Part shown: positions 25,013 to 32,773 of the stretch, piece by piece
How positions within the stretch are numbered: position 1 is the first letter of the stretch
Layout of the letters: the number at the start of each line of letters is the position of its first letter
NCBI GenBank assembly: GCA_947630605.1
Contig: CANRIO010000005.1
Coordinates: 1 to 45,293, forward strand
Direction of reading: 5' to 3'
Length of the DNA: 45,293 nt
DNA from: an uncultured Clostridia bacterium
GTDB taxonomy: Bacteria; Bacillota; Clostridia; Christensenellales; Borkfalkiaceae
Notes under the pieces: generated by a model
Database searches by the model: none
What the model was told of the DNA's origin: nothing
Seen by the model: the letters and a program-made list of their open reading frames with translations, nothing else
Made by a program: the position numbers and the translations under genes

Positions 25013-25042
25013 AAATAAAAACGAGGCGGCCGCGCCGTCTCG
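25013..25042 (-). terminator. Riboswitch expression-platform terminator before asd
   Basis: On the minus strand CGAGACGGC pairs with GCCGCCTCG (25034-25042 with 25022-25030; one A-C mismatch) around a GCG loop, followed by TTTTTATTT. It ends directly before the asd ribosome binding site. Lysine binding should stabilise the aptamer's closing stem and leave this terminator free to form. Confidence 0.8.
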
Positions 25043-25050
25043 GAAAGTTT

Positions 25051-25226
25051 GCCGAAAAAGCGCATCACCCATAGGTGACAGGAAGACGGGTATTCTCCCG
25101 CAGACCCAACGCGCCGTGCAGGGAATGGGCGCATTTCGGCGGGGATACCCTTTCCCGCACGCTCGACGGGACCTCCTGCAGCTCCCTCCCGTGCGGTACT
25201 CATGTTCGGCCGCTCCTCTTTTTAGC
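25051..25226 (-). promoter_or_regulatory. Lysine riboswitch (L box) controlling asd-dapA-dapB
   Basis: Read on the minus strand, this leader of about 176 nucleotides fits the lysine aptamer in order. The P1 5' strand GCTAAAAAG is followed by GAGGAGC and AACATGAGTA (consensus GAGGtGC...AGUA). Next come a stem CCGCACG/CGTGCGG, AAAGGGTATCCCCGCCGAA (consensus AAAGGGGA..CGCCGAA), a stem GCGCC/GGCGC, a CGGG/CCCG hairpin, CTGTCACC, the hairpin TCACC/GGTGA, and GCGCTTTTTCGGC, which closes P1. The length, the downstream terminator and the lysine-pathway genes agree. Expected effect: high lysine stops transcription. The alignment was done by eye. Confidence 0.85.
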
Positions 25227-25232
25227 AAGATG

Positions 25233-25261
25233 ATTTTACCATAGCATATCAGAAAAATCAA
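25233..25261 (-). promoter_or_regulatory. Promoter of the riboswitch-asd-dapA-dapB operon
   Basis: On the minus strand TTGATT (25256-25261), 17 bases, TAAAAT (25233-25238). Transcription would start near 25226, exactly at the first base of the riboswitch P1 stem. Confidence 0.7.
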
Positions 25262-25282
25262 TCATTTTCACCCGTTTTTTCA

Positions 25283-25311
25283 TTGAAAAAAAATTCTCCG
25301 TGTGCTATAAT
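25283..25311 (+). promoter_or_regulatory. Promoter of the 25365-30764 operon
   Basis: TTGAAA (25283-25288), 17-base spacer, perfect TATAAT (25306-25311). The leader contains a small hairpin (GGGTAG/CTACCC, 25321-25337) and CGGAG before the ATG at 25365. It is divergent from the lysine operon promoter. Confidence 0.85.
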
Positions 25312-25364
25312 GGCAAATAGGGGTAGAAGCACTACCCGAAATTCGGCTTATCGCGGAGTAAACT

Positions 25365-26654
25365 ATGGCAGAAAAACGCAGGGGCTATGTCTCGCGCCAA
25401 CTGGTCGGGAAGGAATATAGCGGCGACATCGAGCGCGTCGTGCATACAACGGGAAGGGTGCGTCTCTTTTGGGAGACCTTCAAGGGGAGATTCGGAAGGC
25501 TCATTCTTGTCAATTTTCTCATGTTCCTCTTCTTCCTCCCGTTCTTTGTCGTGCTTTTTTACAGGAAGATCAGCATCGGCGGCCAGCAGACGGTAGGCCC
25601 TTGGGGCTCCGGGCTCGGCGTGGGCTATCCCATTGTGCCCGACGTGACGGGGGTGTATGAATACATGATCCTCCGCTCCGACCTCATCTTTTTCGCCCTC
25701 CTCATTCCCAGCCTCATCATTGGCGGCATCGGGATCGCGGGCGGGGCATACCTCACGAGAAACCTCATCCGCACAGACGGCATCTTCATCTTCAAGGACT
25801 TCCTCCGCGGGATAAAGCGTGGCATCTGGAGCGTGATCGAAGCCTCGCTCATCTTCGCAGTCATCCTCTTCCTCGCCCGCTATACGGGGAATATGGCGAG
25901 TTATTATGTGGCAAAGGGTCTCCCCACGGCGGGCTGGCTCATCGCCTCGGAAGTGATAGGATACATCCTTGTCGGGCTCTTTGCCCTCATCTCTCTTTGG
26001 ATGATCGCCATCGGGACAAGTTATAAACTCGGCCCTTGGGCACTCTTCAAGAACGCCTTTATGATGACGTTCGGGACCTTCCCGCAGACCCTTCTTTTTG
26101 CCGCCGTCGCCCTTTGGCCGCTCTTTCTCCTTCTGTTCACATCGGGATTTTTCGGCCTCATAGGGCTGTTCATCTTTATCCTGTTCGGCTTCACTTATCC
26201 CTGTCTCATCTGGATGGACTATGCGGATTGGGCATTCGATAAATTCGTCAGCCCGCCCGAAGTCCCCGCCGCGAAGGAGGAGACGAAGGCCGCTCCGCGC
26301 GACAGCTCCGAGGCCCGCGAAGATGTCCAGCGTCTCATCTTCTCGCACGGGAAGTCCGACCTTGCCTCAAGGCCGCTCCGCCCGCTCGACGACGGTGCAG
26401 GGCTGTACCGCCTCCCCGAAAAGTTCTCCCGCGAGGATCTCAAAAAGCTCCGCGACAGCCGCACGAACATGCAGCGGGAGATCGATGAATATGTCGAGGC
26501 GCACAAAAACGACCCCCAATATGTGGAATATAACCGCCTCTTCGAGGAACGCGAACGCGCCATCCGCGAGGCGGAGCTCGCAAAAGCAAAGAAGAATAAG
26601 GGCAAGAAGAAGTCGCCCAAGCCGCCCAAACTTCTGACGGGCGGTAAGAAATGA
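25365..26654 (+). CDS. Polytopic membrane protein with charged cytosolic tail, function unknown
   Basis: Not recognised as a named protein. The 429 residues start with a basic stretch of about 40 residues, then carry five or six hydrophobic segments (about 44-67, 105-130, 155-180, 198-222, 240-262 and 262-285, where two segments run together). A hydrophilic tail of about 140 residues follows, rich in charged residues, ending in a lysine-rich stretch with coiled-coil character (DEYVEAHKND, EERERAIREAELAK). The membrane part is faintly like DUF624/YesL-type proteins, but I am not confident. GGAG lies 7 bases before the ATG. The stop codon overlaps the next gene as ATGA, so it is translationally coupled to the methyltransferase. 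First gene of a five-gene operon. Confidence 0.8.
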   Translation: MAEKRRGYVSRQLVGKEYSGDIERVVHTTGRVRLFWETFKGRFGRLILVNFLMFLFFLPFFVVLFYRKISIGGQQTVGPWGSGLGVGYPIVPDVTGVYEYMILRSDLIFFALLIPSLIIGGIGIAGGAYLTRNLIRTDGIFIFKDFLRGIKRGIWSVIEASLIFAVILFLARYTGNMASYYVAKGLPTAGWLIASEVIGYILVGLFALISLWMIAIGTSYKLGPWALFKNAFMMTFGTFPQTLLFAAVALWPLFLLLFTSGFFGLIGLFIFILFGFTYPCLIWMDYADWAFDKFVSPPEVPAAKEETKAAPRDSSEAREDVQRLIFSHGKSDLASRPLRPLDDGAGLYRLPEKFSREDLKKLRDSRTNMQREIDEYVEAHKNDPQYVEYNRLFEERERAIREAELAKAKKNKGKKKSPKPPKLLTGGKK

Positions 26655-27406
26655 GGGCATCCGATATGCCGCGCGCCTACGACGATCTTGCCGAGTGGTT
26701 CGAAACCTTGAACGACGACTGCGACTATCCGAAATGGTCGCAGTATTTTATTGAAGGGCTCGCCCGCCTCGGCGCGGGGAGAAAGGGGCTGGAACTCGGC
26801 TGCGGCAGCGGGGCATTTTCCCGCGCTCTCACGAAGGAGGGCTATACCATGTCTGGGATGGACGTCTCCGCCCCCATGCTCACAAAGGGGGAGGAGCTCG
26901 CCCGAAAAGAGGGGCTCGGGATACAATTTTTCCAAGCGGACGCCCGCACCTTCCGCTCCCTTGAAAAGTACGACTTCATCCTCTCTCCCAACGACTGTTA
27001 TAATTATATGCCGACCGCAGCACTTTCGTCCGCCTTTTCGCATGCGGCGGCCGCGCTGAAAGAGAACGGCATCTTCTGGTTCGATGTGAGCTCTCCGCGC
27101 AAGCTAAGGGAGAAAGTTGCAAATAATATGTTCGCCGATGACCGCGACGATGTGACCTATCTTTGTTTTTCCAAACTCTTCGGGGACCGCGTGGAGCTGG
27201 ACGTGACCATCTTCGAAAAGGAAAGGGACGGCCGCTTTGCCCGCTTCGACGAGAAACACACGCAATATATCCACGAAGAGGAGGCGATCGTCTCTGCGCT
27301 CGAAAGGGCGGGCTTCGAGCTCCTTCTCGTTGAGGGGCACCTCGGCGAAGAGAAGCAAAATTCCGACAGGTTGAATTTCATATGCAGAAAAAAGGCAAGC
27401 TCTTAA
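26651..27406 (+). CDS. Class I SAM-dependent methyltransferase
   Basis: A cytosolic S-adenosylmethionine-dependent methyltransferase of unknown substrate, 251 residues. The SAM-binding motif I is LELGCGSGAFS (residues 47-57), followed by the acidic MDVSAPML strand end and the motif IV-like ILSPNDCYNYM. It resembles small-molecule or UbiE-type methyltransferases. Its start overlaps the upstream membrane-protein gene by four bases, and its end overlaps hslO by 25 bases, so the three are tightly co-expressed. Confidence 0.88.
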   Translation: MRASDMPRAYDDLAEWFETLNDDCDYPKWSQYFIEGLARLGAGRKGLELGCGSGAFSRALTKEGYTMSGMDVSAPMLTKGEELARKEGLGIQFFQADARTFRSLEKYDFILSPNDCYNYMPTAALSSAFSHAAAALKENGIFWFDVSSPRKLREKVANNMFADDRDDVTYLCFSKLFGDRVELDVTIFEKERDGRFARFDEKHTQYIHEEEAIVSALERAGFELLLVEGHLGEEKQNSDRLNFICRKKASS

Positions 27407-28269
27407 AGACGCTCATCTGCGGCGGGGAAGTCTCCCTTGCCGTGTGTGATATGACTGCGGTGGTCAACGAAGCCATCCGCCGTCACCACCTCTCTCCCGT
27501 TGCCGCGGCGGCATTGGGGCGTACCATGTCTGCGACTGCGTACCTCTGTAGCTGGCTCAAAGAGGAAAAAAGTTCGCTCTCCGTCACCATCGACGGGGAC
27601 GGTGTCGGGGGGAAGATCTGCGCCGTGGGAGACGGTGCGCTCCGCCTCCGCGGGTTTGTCGAACATCCCGATGCTTCCCTTCCGCCGAGGAAGGACCATA
27701 AGCTCGATGTGGGCGGCTTTGTGGGAAGACACGGCACGCTCACCGTCATCCGCGACGACGGCGACGGCATCCCCTTCGTGGGGACGAGCGCGCTCCTTAC
27801 GGGGGAGATCGCGGAGGACTTTTCCGCCTATTTTCTCTCGAGCGAACAGCGTCCGACCGCCCTTGCCCTCGGCGTCAGGATCGGGACGGACGGGAAATGT
27901 CTCGGCGCAGGCGGCATCTTCTTCCAACCCCTTCCCGGAGCTTCGGAGGAGTGCCTCTCCTTCATCGAGGGGGCGATCGGAAACTATTCGAATATCTCCG
28001 CCCTCATCGAAGAGGAGGGGGCGGAAAGCATTCTCGCAGGGCTCTCTCCCGAGACGCCCATAGAGGTGCGCGAACCCCGTTTCAAGTGCCACTGTTCCCG
28101 CAGACGCATCTCCTCCCTCATTCTCTCCCTCGGGAGGCATGAAGCGGAAGATATCATCAAAGAACGGGGCAAGCTCTCCGTCTATTGCCACTACTGCAAC
28201 ACGGAATACGATTTCACCAAAGAGGATGTCGATACCATCTTTTCCAAAGAGGGGAAGCATGAAAAGTAA
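27382..28269 (+). CDS. hslO: Hsp33 redox-regulated chaperone
   Basis: A holdase chaperone switched on by oxidation, which protects unfolding proteins in the cytosol. The 295-residue product has the Hsp33 fold through its length. At the C-terminus it has the four zinc-binding cysteines as CxC (KCHCSR) and CxxC (VYCHYC), which form disulfides on oxidation. The start inside the methyltransferase gene gives the usual family N-terminus (KLLKTLICGGEVSLAV). It overlaps the next gene by 11 bases. Confidence 0.95.
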   Translation: MQKKGKLLKTLICGGEVSLAVCDMTAVVNEAIRRHHLSPVAAAALGRTMSATAYLCSWLKEEKSSLSVTIDGDGVGGKICAVGDGALRLRGFVEHPDASLPPRKDHKLDVGGFVGRHGTLTVIRDDGDGIPFVGTSALLTGEIAEDFSAYFLSSEQRPTALALGVRIGTDGKCLGAGGIFFQPLPGASEECLSFIEGAIGNYSNISALIEEEGAESILAGLSPETPIEVREPRFKCHCSRRRISSLILSLGRHEAEDIIKERGKLSVYCHYCNTEYDFTKEDVDTIFSKEGKHEK

Positions 28270-29914
28270 CACGAGCCGACTTCGATTTGACGATGAGTTT
28301 CTGCTCGAAAGTGCGGAAAAGCGCTTTGACGAGGGGGACTATTTCGGCGCGCTCAAAATTCTCAATAAGCGCGAGGAGATGAACGATCCCCTCGCGGACG
28401 GCTATGCCGCCTATGCCGATGTCTATGAGGCGCTCGAGCTCTGGCCGCTCGCCGCCGACGCATGGTTCCGTTTCCTCGATACCTGCAACGAAGCGGATTT
28501 TGCAGAGGGGTACGAGGGACTCGCCGTCTGCTTCATGAACATGGGAAACGAACTGCAGTCGGGCATCTTCTATCATCACGCCCTCTCTTCGGACGGAGCC
28601 GACGAGGAAGAATTCGAGGACATCTTCCGTCCGCATGAGGCGAAGCCCCGTCTCAGGCTCGTGCATATGGAGGGGGAGACGCTCTCCGATCCCGAGGCGA
28701 TCGCAGAGGGGCTCGCCTATCTGCGCAGCGGGGACCTCGAGGCGGCAAAACGCGCCTTTTCGGAGGTGGACGAGGGGTGCAGAGAATATCCGTCTGCACA
28801 GGGGCTTGCCGCGATGTGCACCCTCATGTCGGGGGACGAGAAGGGGGCGGAGGAGGCCTGCAAGGACCTCGCCGTAAGATTTCCCGAAAACGTGCAGGTG
28901 CTCACCACCTACTGCGCCGTGCTCGGTGCCGAGGAGCGGCCGGAGGAGGCAAAGGAGATCGCAAAGCGGCTCGCCCGCCTCGAGACGGACTCCACCGACG
29001 ATCTCTACCGCATCGCGACGGCACTTTGCGAAACGGGGCTCGACGCCTCCGCAAAGGAGAAGCTCGAGATCCTGAAAATTCGGCTTCCCTACGATGAGAA
29101 TGTGCTGTGGTTCCACGCCGTTGCGGCATACCATGTCGGCGATGTTGACGCCGCAATCAGCTCTTTGGAGCTTCTCACCCTGCTCTTTCCGAGGAAGGCC
29201 GTCGCCCGCTACTTTCTCGAGAGCATGCGCCTTGTGCGCGACGAGGGCGGGGAGGTGAAGATCAACTATTTCTACCGTCTGCCCGAGAAGAAGTACAGGA
29301 ACGTCGCCGCCTACTTTCTGGAGCTCAACGCCATGGAAGGAAAGGAGGGCGAAGAGGCCGCAAAGGGCGAGGAGTTCAAGGAGAATTTCCGCCTCGCCTT
29401 CGACGAAATGGAGGGAAGGGACGGAAAATTGCAGCTTCTCGCCGCAAAGGTCGCCGTGCGCTTCCGTGCGGATGCCCTCATCCGCTCCGTCCTTCTGGAT
29501 TATAACGGGGATGAGATCGTCAAGTTCTCCATTCTGCACGACCTCGTCTGCCGCAACGAGGACAACTCCTTCGGCGTCGTCATCTGCGATCTCTATAAGG
29601 AATTTTTCATGCACGAGATCGAGATCGGGAAGAGAAAGGGCGGCGCCTTCATGGAGGCCTTCGCGGACGTCTATTCCAAATACGCCATGCTCGGCGAAGA
29701 ATACGAGCGCAAGATCTGTGCCGCGGGGGAGGACCTTTACTTTGCCCTCTCCGAGGCGGAGGCATGGGAGCTTTTCGATGAGCGGAACGCCCTCGCCGCA
29801 GCCATCTACCGTGAGGCGCGCATGCGCAAGGGGGAACGCTCCTTTGCCGAAGTCTGCAAGATGTTCGATGCGGACAAGGTGACGGCGGAACACATTCTCG
29901 ATTTTATGATGTAG
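28259..29914 (+). CDS. Tetratricopeptide-like repeat protein, function unknown
   Basis: A 551-residue soluble, acidic, almost wholly helical protein with TPR-like helix pairs. Examples are FDEGDYFGALKILNKREE at about 22-39, further pairs with LAYLRSGDLEAAKRAF and AVAAYHVGDVDAAISSL, and a long non-repetitive C-terminal part. Such proteins are usually scaffolds for complexes; no enzymatic motif is seen. The frame is open from 28139, but the ATG at 28259 is preferred because GAGGGGAAGC precedes it and the earlier part lies within hslO. A TACCATGTC motif lies inside at 29129. Confidence 0.85.
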   Translation: MKSNTSRLRFDDEFLLESAEKRFDEGDYFGALKILNKREEMNDPLADGYAAYADVYEALELWPLAADAWFRFLDTCNEADFAEGYEGLAVCFMNMGNELQSGIFYHHALSSDGADEEEFEDIFRPHEAKPRLRLVHMEGETLSDPEAIAEGLAYLRSGDLEAAKRAFSEVDEGCREYPSAQGLAAMCTLMSGDEKGAEEACKDLAVRFPENVQVLTTYCAVLGAEERPEEAKEIAKRLARLETDSTDDLYRIATALCETGLDASAKEKLEILKIRLPYDENVLWFHAVAAYHVGDVDAAISSLELLTLLFPRKAVARYFLESMRLVRDEGGEVKINYFYRLPEKKYRNVAAYFLELNAMEGKEGEEAAKGEEFKENFRLAFDEMEGRDGKLQLLAAKVAVRFRADALIRSVLLDYNGDEIVKFSILHDLVCRNEDNSFGVVICDLYKEFFMHEIEIGKRKGGAFMEAFADVYSKYAMLGEEYERKICAAGEDLYFALSEAEAWELFDERNALAAAIYREARMRKGERSFAEVCKMFDADKVTAEHILDFMM

Positions 29915-29921
29915 GTATCTT

Positions 29922-30764
29922 ATGGGCAAACTCATTGATTTCGACGGACTGTTCGAGGAAAAACTTACAGAGTACATGCGGCGAAAACGCGGCAAACACA
30001 CGGAGGAGGAGTGGGAGGAGATCATCCCCAGGCTCTATCTTGAATTCGGCGACACCTATATCCCGCGCGCAAAGAATACGCCGAAGGGCTACTTTGCCGC
30101 CATGACGGACGGAGAGCTCATCTCTCTTCTGAAACGCCATAAGGAGGAGGGGGTGCCTGTCTCCGACTTTTTGTGCCGTGAGCTCGGCTCCCGTTCGCCC
30201 GCTGCGCTTCTCTCCCTCCTCGAAGGAGACGATCCCGCCGTTCTCACTTTAGCCGTCAATCTTCTCGGCGCGAACGAGGAGGCCTTCGATGCATACTTTG
30301 CTCTTCTTGAAAGGGAAGAGACGGACGAGGGCGTCGCGGAGGCCGTCTGCGACGCACTCAAAGAAAATGCCGACGCCGTCAAGGAGCGGGCGCTTGAACT
30401 CTGCAGAAAGGGGGTGCGCAAAGATCTCATGCTCGACATTTTGTCCCGTGTGAAGCAGCCCTCGGACGATGTGTTCGAAATGCTTCTTACCGCCTTCCGC
30501 GAGAGCGACGGCGAGCTTCCCGTCCGCGCGGGGCAACTTGCAGCCTACGGCGACCCCCGCGCCCTTGACGATCTTCTTGCCGTCATCGACAGGGAGGACA
30601 TCAATTATCTCGAATATCGGGAACTCAAGTTCGCCATTGAGGCATTGGGAGGGGAATACACCCGCCCGCGCGACTTCTCCGAGGACCCTTACTTTTTACA
30701 ATTACAGGACTATATGGCGTCCGCGCCCGAGGGCGACCCCGACCCCGACGCACACAAGAATTGA
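29922..30764 (+). CDS. HEAT-like helical repeat protein, function unknown
   Basis: A 280-residue acidic helical protein. From about residue 80 to 230 it shows repeated helical hairpins of HEAT/Armadillo type (SPAALLSLLEGDDPAVLTLA, DPRALDDLLAVIDRED). It begins 7 bases after the TPR-protein stop codon and is the last gene of the operon, ahead of a strong terminator. Co-location with the TPR protein suggests the two work together, perhaps in a metal- or stress-related response with Hsp33; this is inference. Confidence 0.8.
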   Translation: MGKLIDFDGLFEEKLTEYMRRKRGKHTEEEWEEIIPRLYLEFGDTYIPRAKNTPKGYFAAMTDGELISLLKRHKEEGVPVSDFLCRELGSRSPAALLSLLEGDDPAVLTLAVNLLGANEEAFDAYFALLEREETDEGVAEAVCDALKENADAVKERALELCRKGVRKDLMLDILSRVKQPSDDVFEMLLTAFRESDGELPVRAGQLAAYGDPRALDDLLAVIDREDINYLEYRELKFAIEALGGEYTRPRDFSEDPYFLQLQDYMASAPEGDPDPDAHKN

Positions 30765-30809
30765 AGGATACGACTTCCCGCCGCGAAAAGCGGGTGTCGA
30801 TGAAATCAC

Positions 30810-30840
30810 AAAAGGCGAGGATACTTCCTCGCCTTTTCAG
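30810..30840 (+). terminator. Terminator of the hslO operon
   Basis: A 12-bp perfect stem (AAAAGGCGAGGA, 30810-30821, with TCCTCGCCTTTT, 30826-30837) and loop TACT. The A/T flanks make it usable in both directions, so it may also stop minus-strand transcripts from the TetR cassette. Confidence 0.92.
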
Positions 30841-30873
30841 ATGGTCATTACAGTGATTTGCTCATAAAACCAC

Positions 30874-31059
30874 TCAATTCATATAGGATTGAAAGCTGTT
30901 TTCAAACTGTGTTCTCTTTGGAGTAATCGCCCGTTTCAAAGGTAAGATCGTAGGCGGATCTACCATTTTCTTGAATTGTTCCATGTCGATATCGGCCCCG
31001 TCCGCGCTTCTTTGCGGCAGTCGCATGAGGCTAAATCCCAATTTTTTGATTTCACTCAT
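30874..31059 (-). pseudogene. Aldo/keto reductase N-terminal remnant
   Basis: The first 34 codons match the start of aldo/keto reductases (KKLGFSLMRLP ... IDMEQFKKMVD), but the family's next block (GxxYFDTAxxY) is missing and the frame stops after 61 codons. About 300 residues would be expected. Just past the break, another frame reads on as coding-like sequence (FETGDYSKENTV, a stop, then LSGFMSKSL, to about 30848). This suggests a large internal deletion joined to another remnant I cannot identify. It lies 17 bases behind tetR on the same strand and still has a ribosome binding site (AAAAGGAAAAG). Confidence 0.75.
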
Positions 31060-31076
31060 AGCTTCTTTTCCTTTTT

Positions 31077-31700
31077 TTATTTGAAATTGCCATTCAGGTA
31101 AGGCTTCATTATTGCGGGCAAAAACATCTTACAAAACGTTTTTGTGCGCTCCTCGAAACTGTATGAACCGCCCGCCATATCCCAACAGAGCATTTCTCCG
31201 TAAATGATGTCCGTCAAAGCATTGGCGAGTGCGTCTATCGGCGTATCTTCTTTCAGTTCGCCTTGCTTTACGCCCATTCTTATCATTCCCTTCATGGAAT
31301 CGTTGTCCATGCGGAGTTTCTCTCTGTCGTAGGGGCTGCCCACGAGATCGGGGTCCACGGTATTGCGTACCCATTCCTGGCAGAGCTTGAGCCCGTCCCG
31401 TTCGATATGTCCCGAAAAAGTTACCATGTAAAAAGCCAGCCGGTCCATAAACGATCCGTCGTAACTTTGCGCCTTGTCATAGATCTCACGGAACATATCG
31501 TGGCTTATCGCAAATACCACATCTTCCTTGCGCTTGAAATAGGTATAAAATGTCCCGTTTGAAACGCCGCACGCCTTTGTGATCTCTTCGATGGAAGTAT
31601 TCACAAGTCCCTTTTCGCGGATGATGACCTTTGCCGTCTCCAACAGCTTCCTCTTTGTCTCCAAGGCGGCAAGCTTTCTGTTCGTCATTTTTTCAGACAT
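31077..31700 (-). CDS. TetR/AcrR family transcriptional regulator
   Basis: A 207-residue DNA-binding repressor. The N-terminal helix-turn-helix (about residues 20-63: TSIEEITKACGVSNGTFYTYFKRKEDV) is typical of TetR proteins. The C-terminal ligand/dimer domain is helical and its ligand unknown. It follows the ECF gene by 6 bases with AAGGA upstream. The inverted repeats over the cassette promoter at 32589-32619 are its most likely operator, which would make it autoregulated. Confidence 0.92.
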   Translation of the reverse strand: MSEKMTNRKLAALETKRKLLETAKVIIREKGLVNTSIEEITKACGVSNGTFYTYFKRKEDVVFAISHDMFREIYDKAQSYDGSFMDRLAFYMVTFSGHIERDGLKLCQEWVRNTVDPDLVGSPYDREKLRMDNDSMKGMIRMGVKQGELKEDTPIDALANALTDIIYGEMLCWDMAGGSYSFEERTKTFCKMFLPAIMKPYLNGNFK

Positions 31701-31706
31701 GTCCGA

Positions 31707-32285
31707 TCATTCCTTATCTTTTATGAGAAGCAGGCGCACTCCCATCACAATGAAGGGTACGATCACGGCTTGTAAAACCATGCCTAAAAGTCCCGTCTGT
31801 ATCTGCGACCAGACCACCTCTGCCGAGAGGGGAGAAACGCTTTGGAAAATGGCGGCAATGGCGAGGAAGGTGAGCCTGCCCGCGACCTCGGCAAGGAGTA
31901 CCGCGGGGAACGCCATCCAGCCGTTTTTGGCGATCCTTTGCGAAAAAAGTCCCGAGACCGCCGCAAAGACCGCAAGTTCGACGATCATATAGGGCAGTCG
32001 GGTTGCGGCAGGCATGGGATCGCCAGCAAGGGCAGTTATCGCAAAGCTGATGAGGGGGGAGAGGATCCCCACGCCCAAACCCCATTTCCAGCCGAGGAGA
32101 CACCCGCCGAGCAGGACAGGCAGATACATGGGCAGCCATTTTACGCCGCCGGGTGCGCCAAGGGCGAGATGGATAAGTTGCGGAAGAATTACCGCAAGCG
32201 CGATCATTCCGAGCGAAATGAGCGTTTTTACCGTGATCTTAACACGGAGAGTTAAGTTGTGTCTTACAAGAGCTTGTTCGATCAT
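31707..32285 (-). CDS. ECF transporter S component-like membrane protein
   Basis: A 192-residue, highly hydrophobic protein with about six membrane segments, the size and pattern of substrate-binding S components of energy-coupling factor (vitamin/metal) importers. The stretch WLPMYLPVLLGGCLLGWKWG and the glycine-rich turns fit that group. Its partners (the T protein and ATPases) are not in the window and would be shared. The substrate is unknown. GGAGG lies 9 bases before the ATG. Of the four coding units in this cassette, only this gene and tetR look intact. Confidence 0.8.
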   Translation of the reverse strand: MIEQALVRHNLTLRVKITVKTLISLGMIALAVILPQLIHLALGAPGGVKWLPMYLPVLLGGCLLGWKWGLGVGILSPLISFAITALAGDPMPAATRLPYMIVELAVFAAVSGLFSQRIAKNGWMAFPAVLLAEVAGRLTFLAIAAIFQSVSPLSAEVVWSQIQTGLLGMVLQAVIVPFIVMGVRLLLIKDKE

Positions 32286-32330
32286 TGTATATTACCTCCG
32301 ATTTTTATTTTACATTTTTCGGCTATGGGA

Positions 32331-32544
32331 TCATAGACACATTCTGAAAATCGCTTCCACGTCTTTAGGCGTAAGCGGTTTGAATCCGTGCAATGTCCCG
32401 TACCTTTTACCAGATCCCAAGCGTCGCCGTCGTAATAAGTTGCCGCGGCGATCGCCTTTGTGCAGTCTATTCTGCACCGAGATTTTTCAGTTGGTCTTTT
32501 CCGAAATGAACCTTTGTGGTGTTTTGAAAAACAAAATCGTTCAT
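32331..32544 (-). pseudogene. Iron-containing alcohol dehydrogenase (butanol dehydrogenase type) remnant
   Basis: Three family pieces survive in 214 bases of what should be about 1.17 kb. An intact start reads MNDFVFQNTTKVHFGK (from 32544, with GGAGA upstream). A middle piece in another frame reads IDCTKAIAAATYYDGDAWDL. The end, in a third frame, reads PLTPKDVEAIF and stops at 32331. Internal deletions and frame changes have removed the metal-binding core. The promoter in front is still intact and now drives the ECF and tetR genes. Confidence 0.8.
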
Positions 32545-32575
32545 ATAGCAGTCTCCTTTTTGGTTCTTCGATTTT

Positions 32576-32619
32576 ATTCTACCACATTCATTGAATTGAA
32601 GTCAATGATTTTCAATCAT
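32576..32619 (-). promoter_or_regulatory. Promoter and probable TetR operator of the decayed cassette
   Basis: On the minus strand TTGACT (32600-32605), 18-base spacer, TAGAAT (32576-32581). Two inverted repeats overlap the -35: CATTGA/TCAATG (32589-32594 and 32602-32607) and ATGATT/AATCAT around TTC (32605-32619). The position suits a repressor site; assignment to the cassette's own TetR protein is inference. Confidence 0.6.
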
Positions 32620-32715
32620 CGATATAAAAATTTTAAGGTTCCCTCTTTGAGCGGCATTCCTTATTTTGATTTTGGATCTCAAAGAGAGGTGTGCAAAGGG
32701 GCGGCTTATTTCTTG

Positions 32716-32744
32716 TCATAACTTTGCCCGTGCCGTCATATCGT
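32716..32744 (+). promoter_or_regulatory. Sigma-E-like sporulation promoter of spoIVA
   Basis: TCATAAC (32716-32722), 14-base spacer, CATATCGT (32737-32744). This fits the Bacillus/Clostridium sigma-E pattern (KMATAWW, about 14 bases, CATANNNT). spoIVA is a sigma-E gene in Bacillus subtilis. No good sigma-A promoter is seen here. Confidence 0.7.
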
Positions 32745-32773
32745 AACATAGCAAGAATTTCGCGGAGGCAATC

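Noticed and set aside
25003-25203. N-terminal extension of asd (about 67 codons)
   Set aside because: This region is the lysine riboswitch and its terminator; the peptide has no family similarity.
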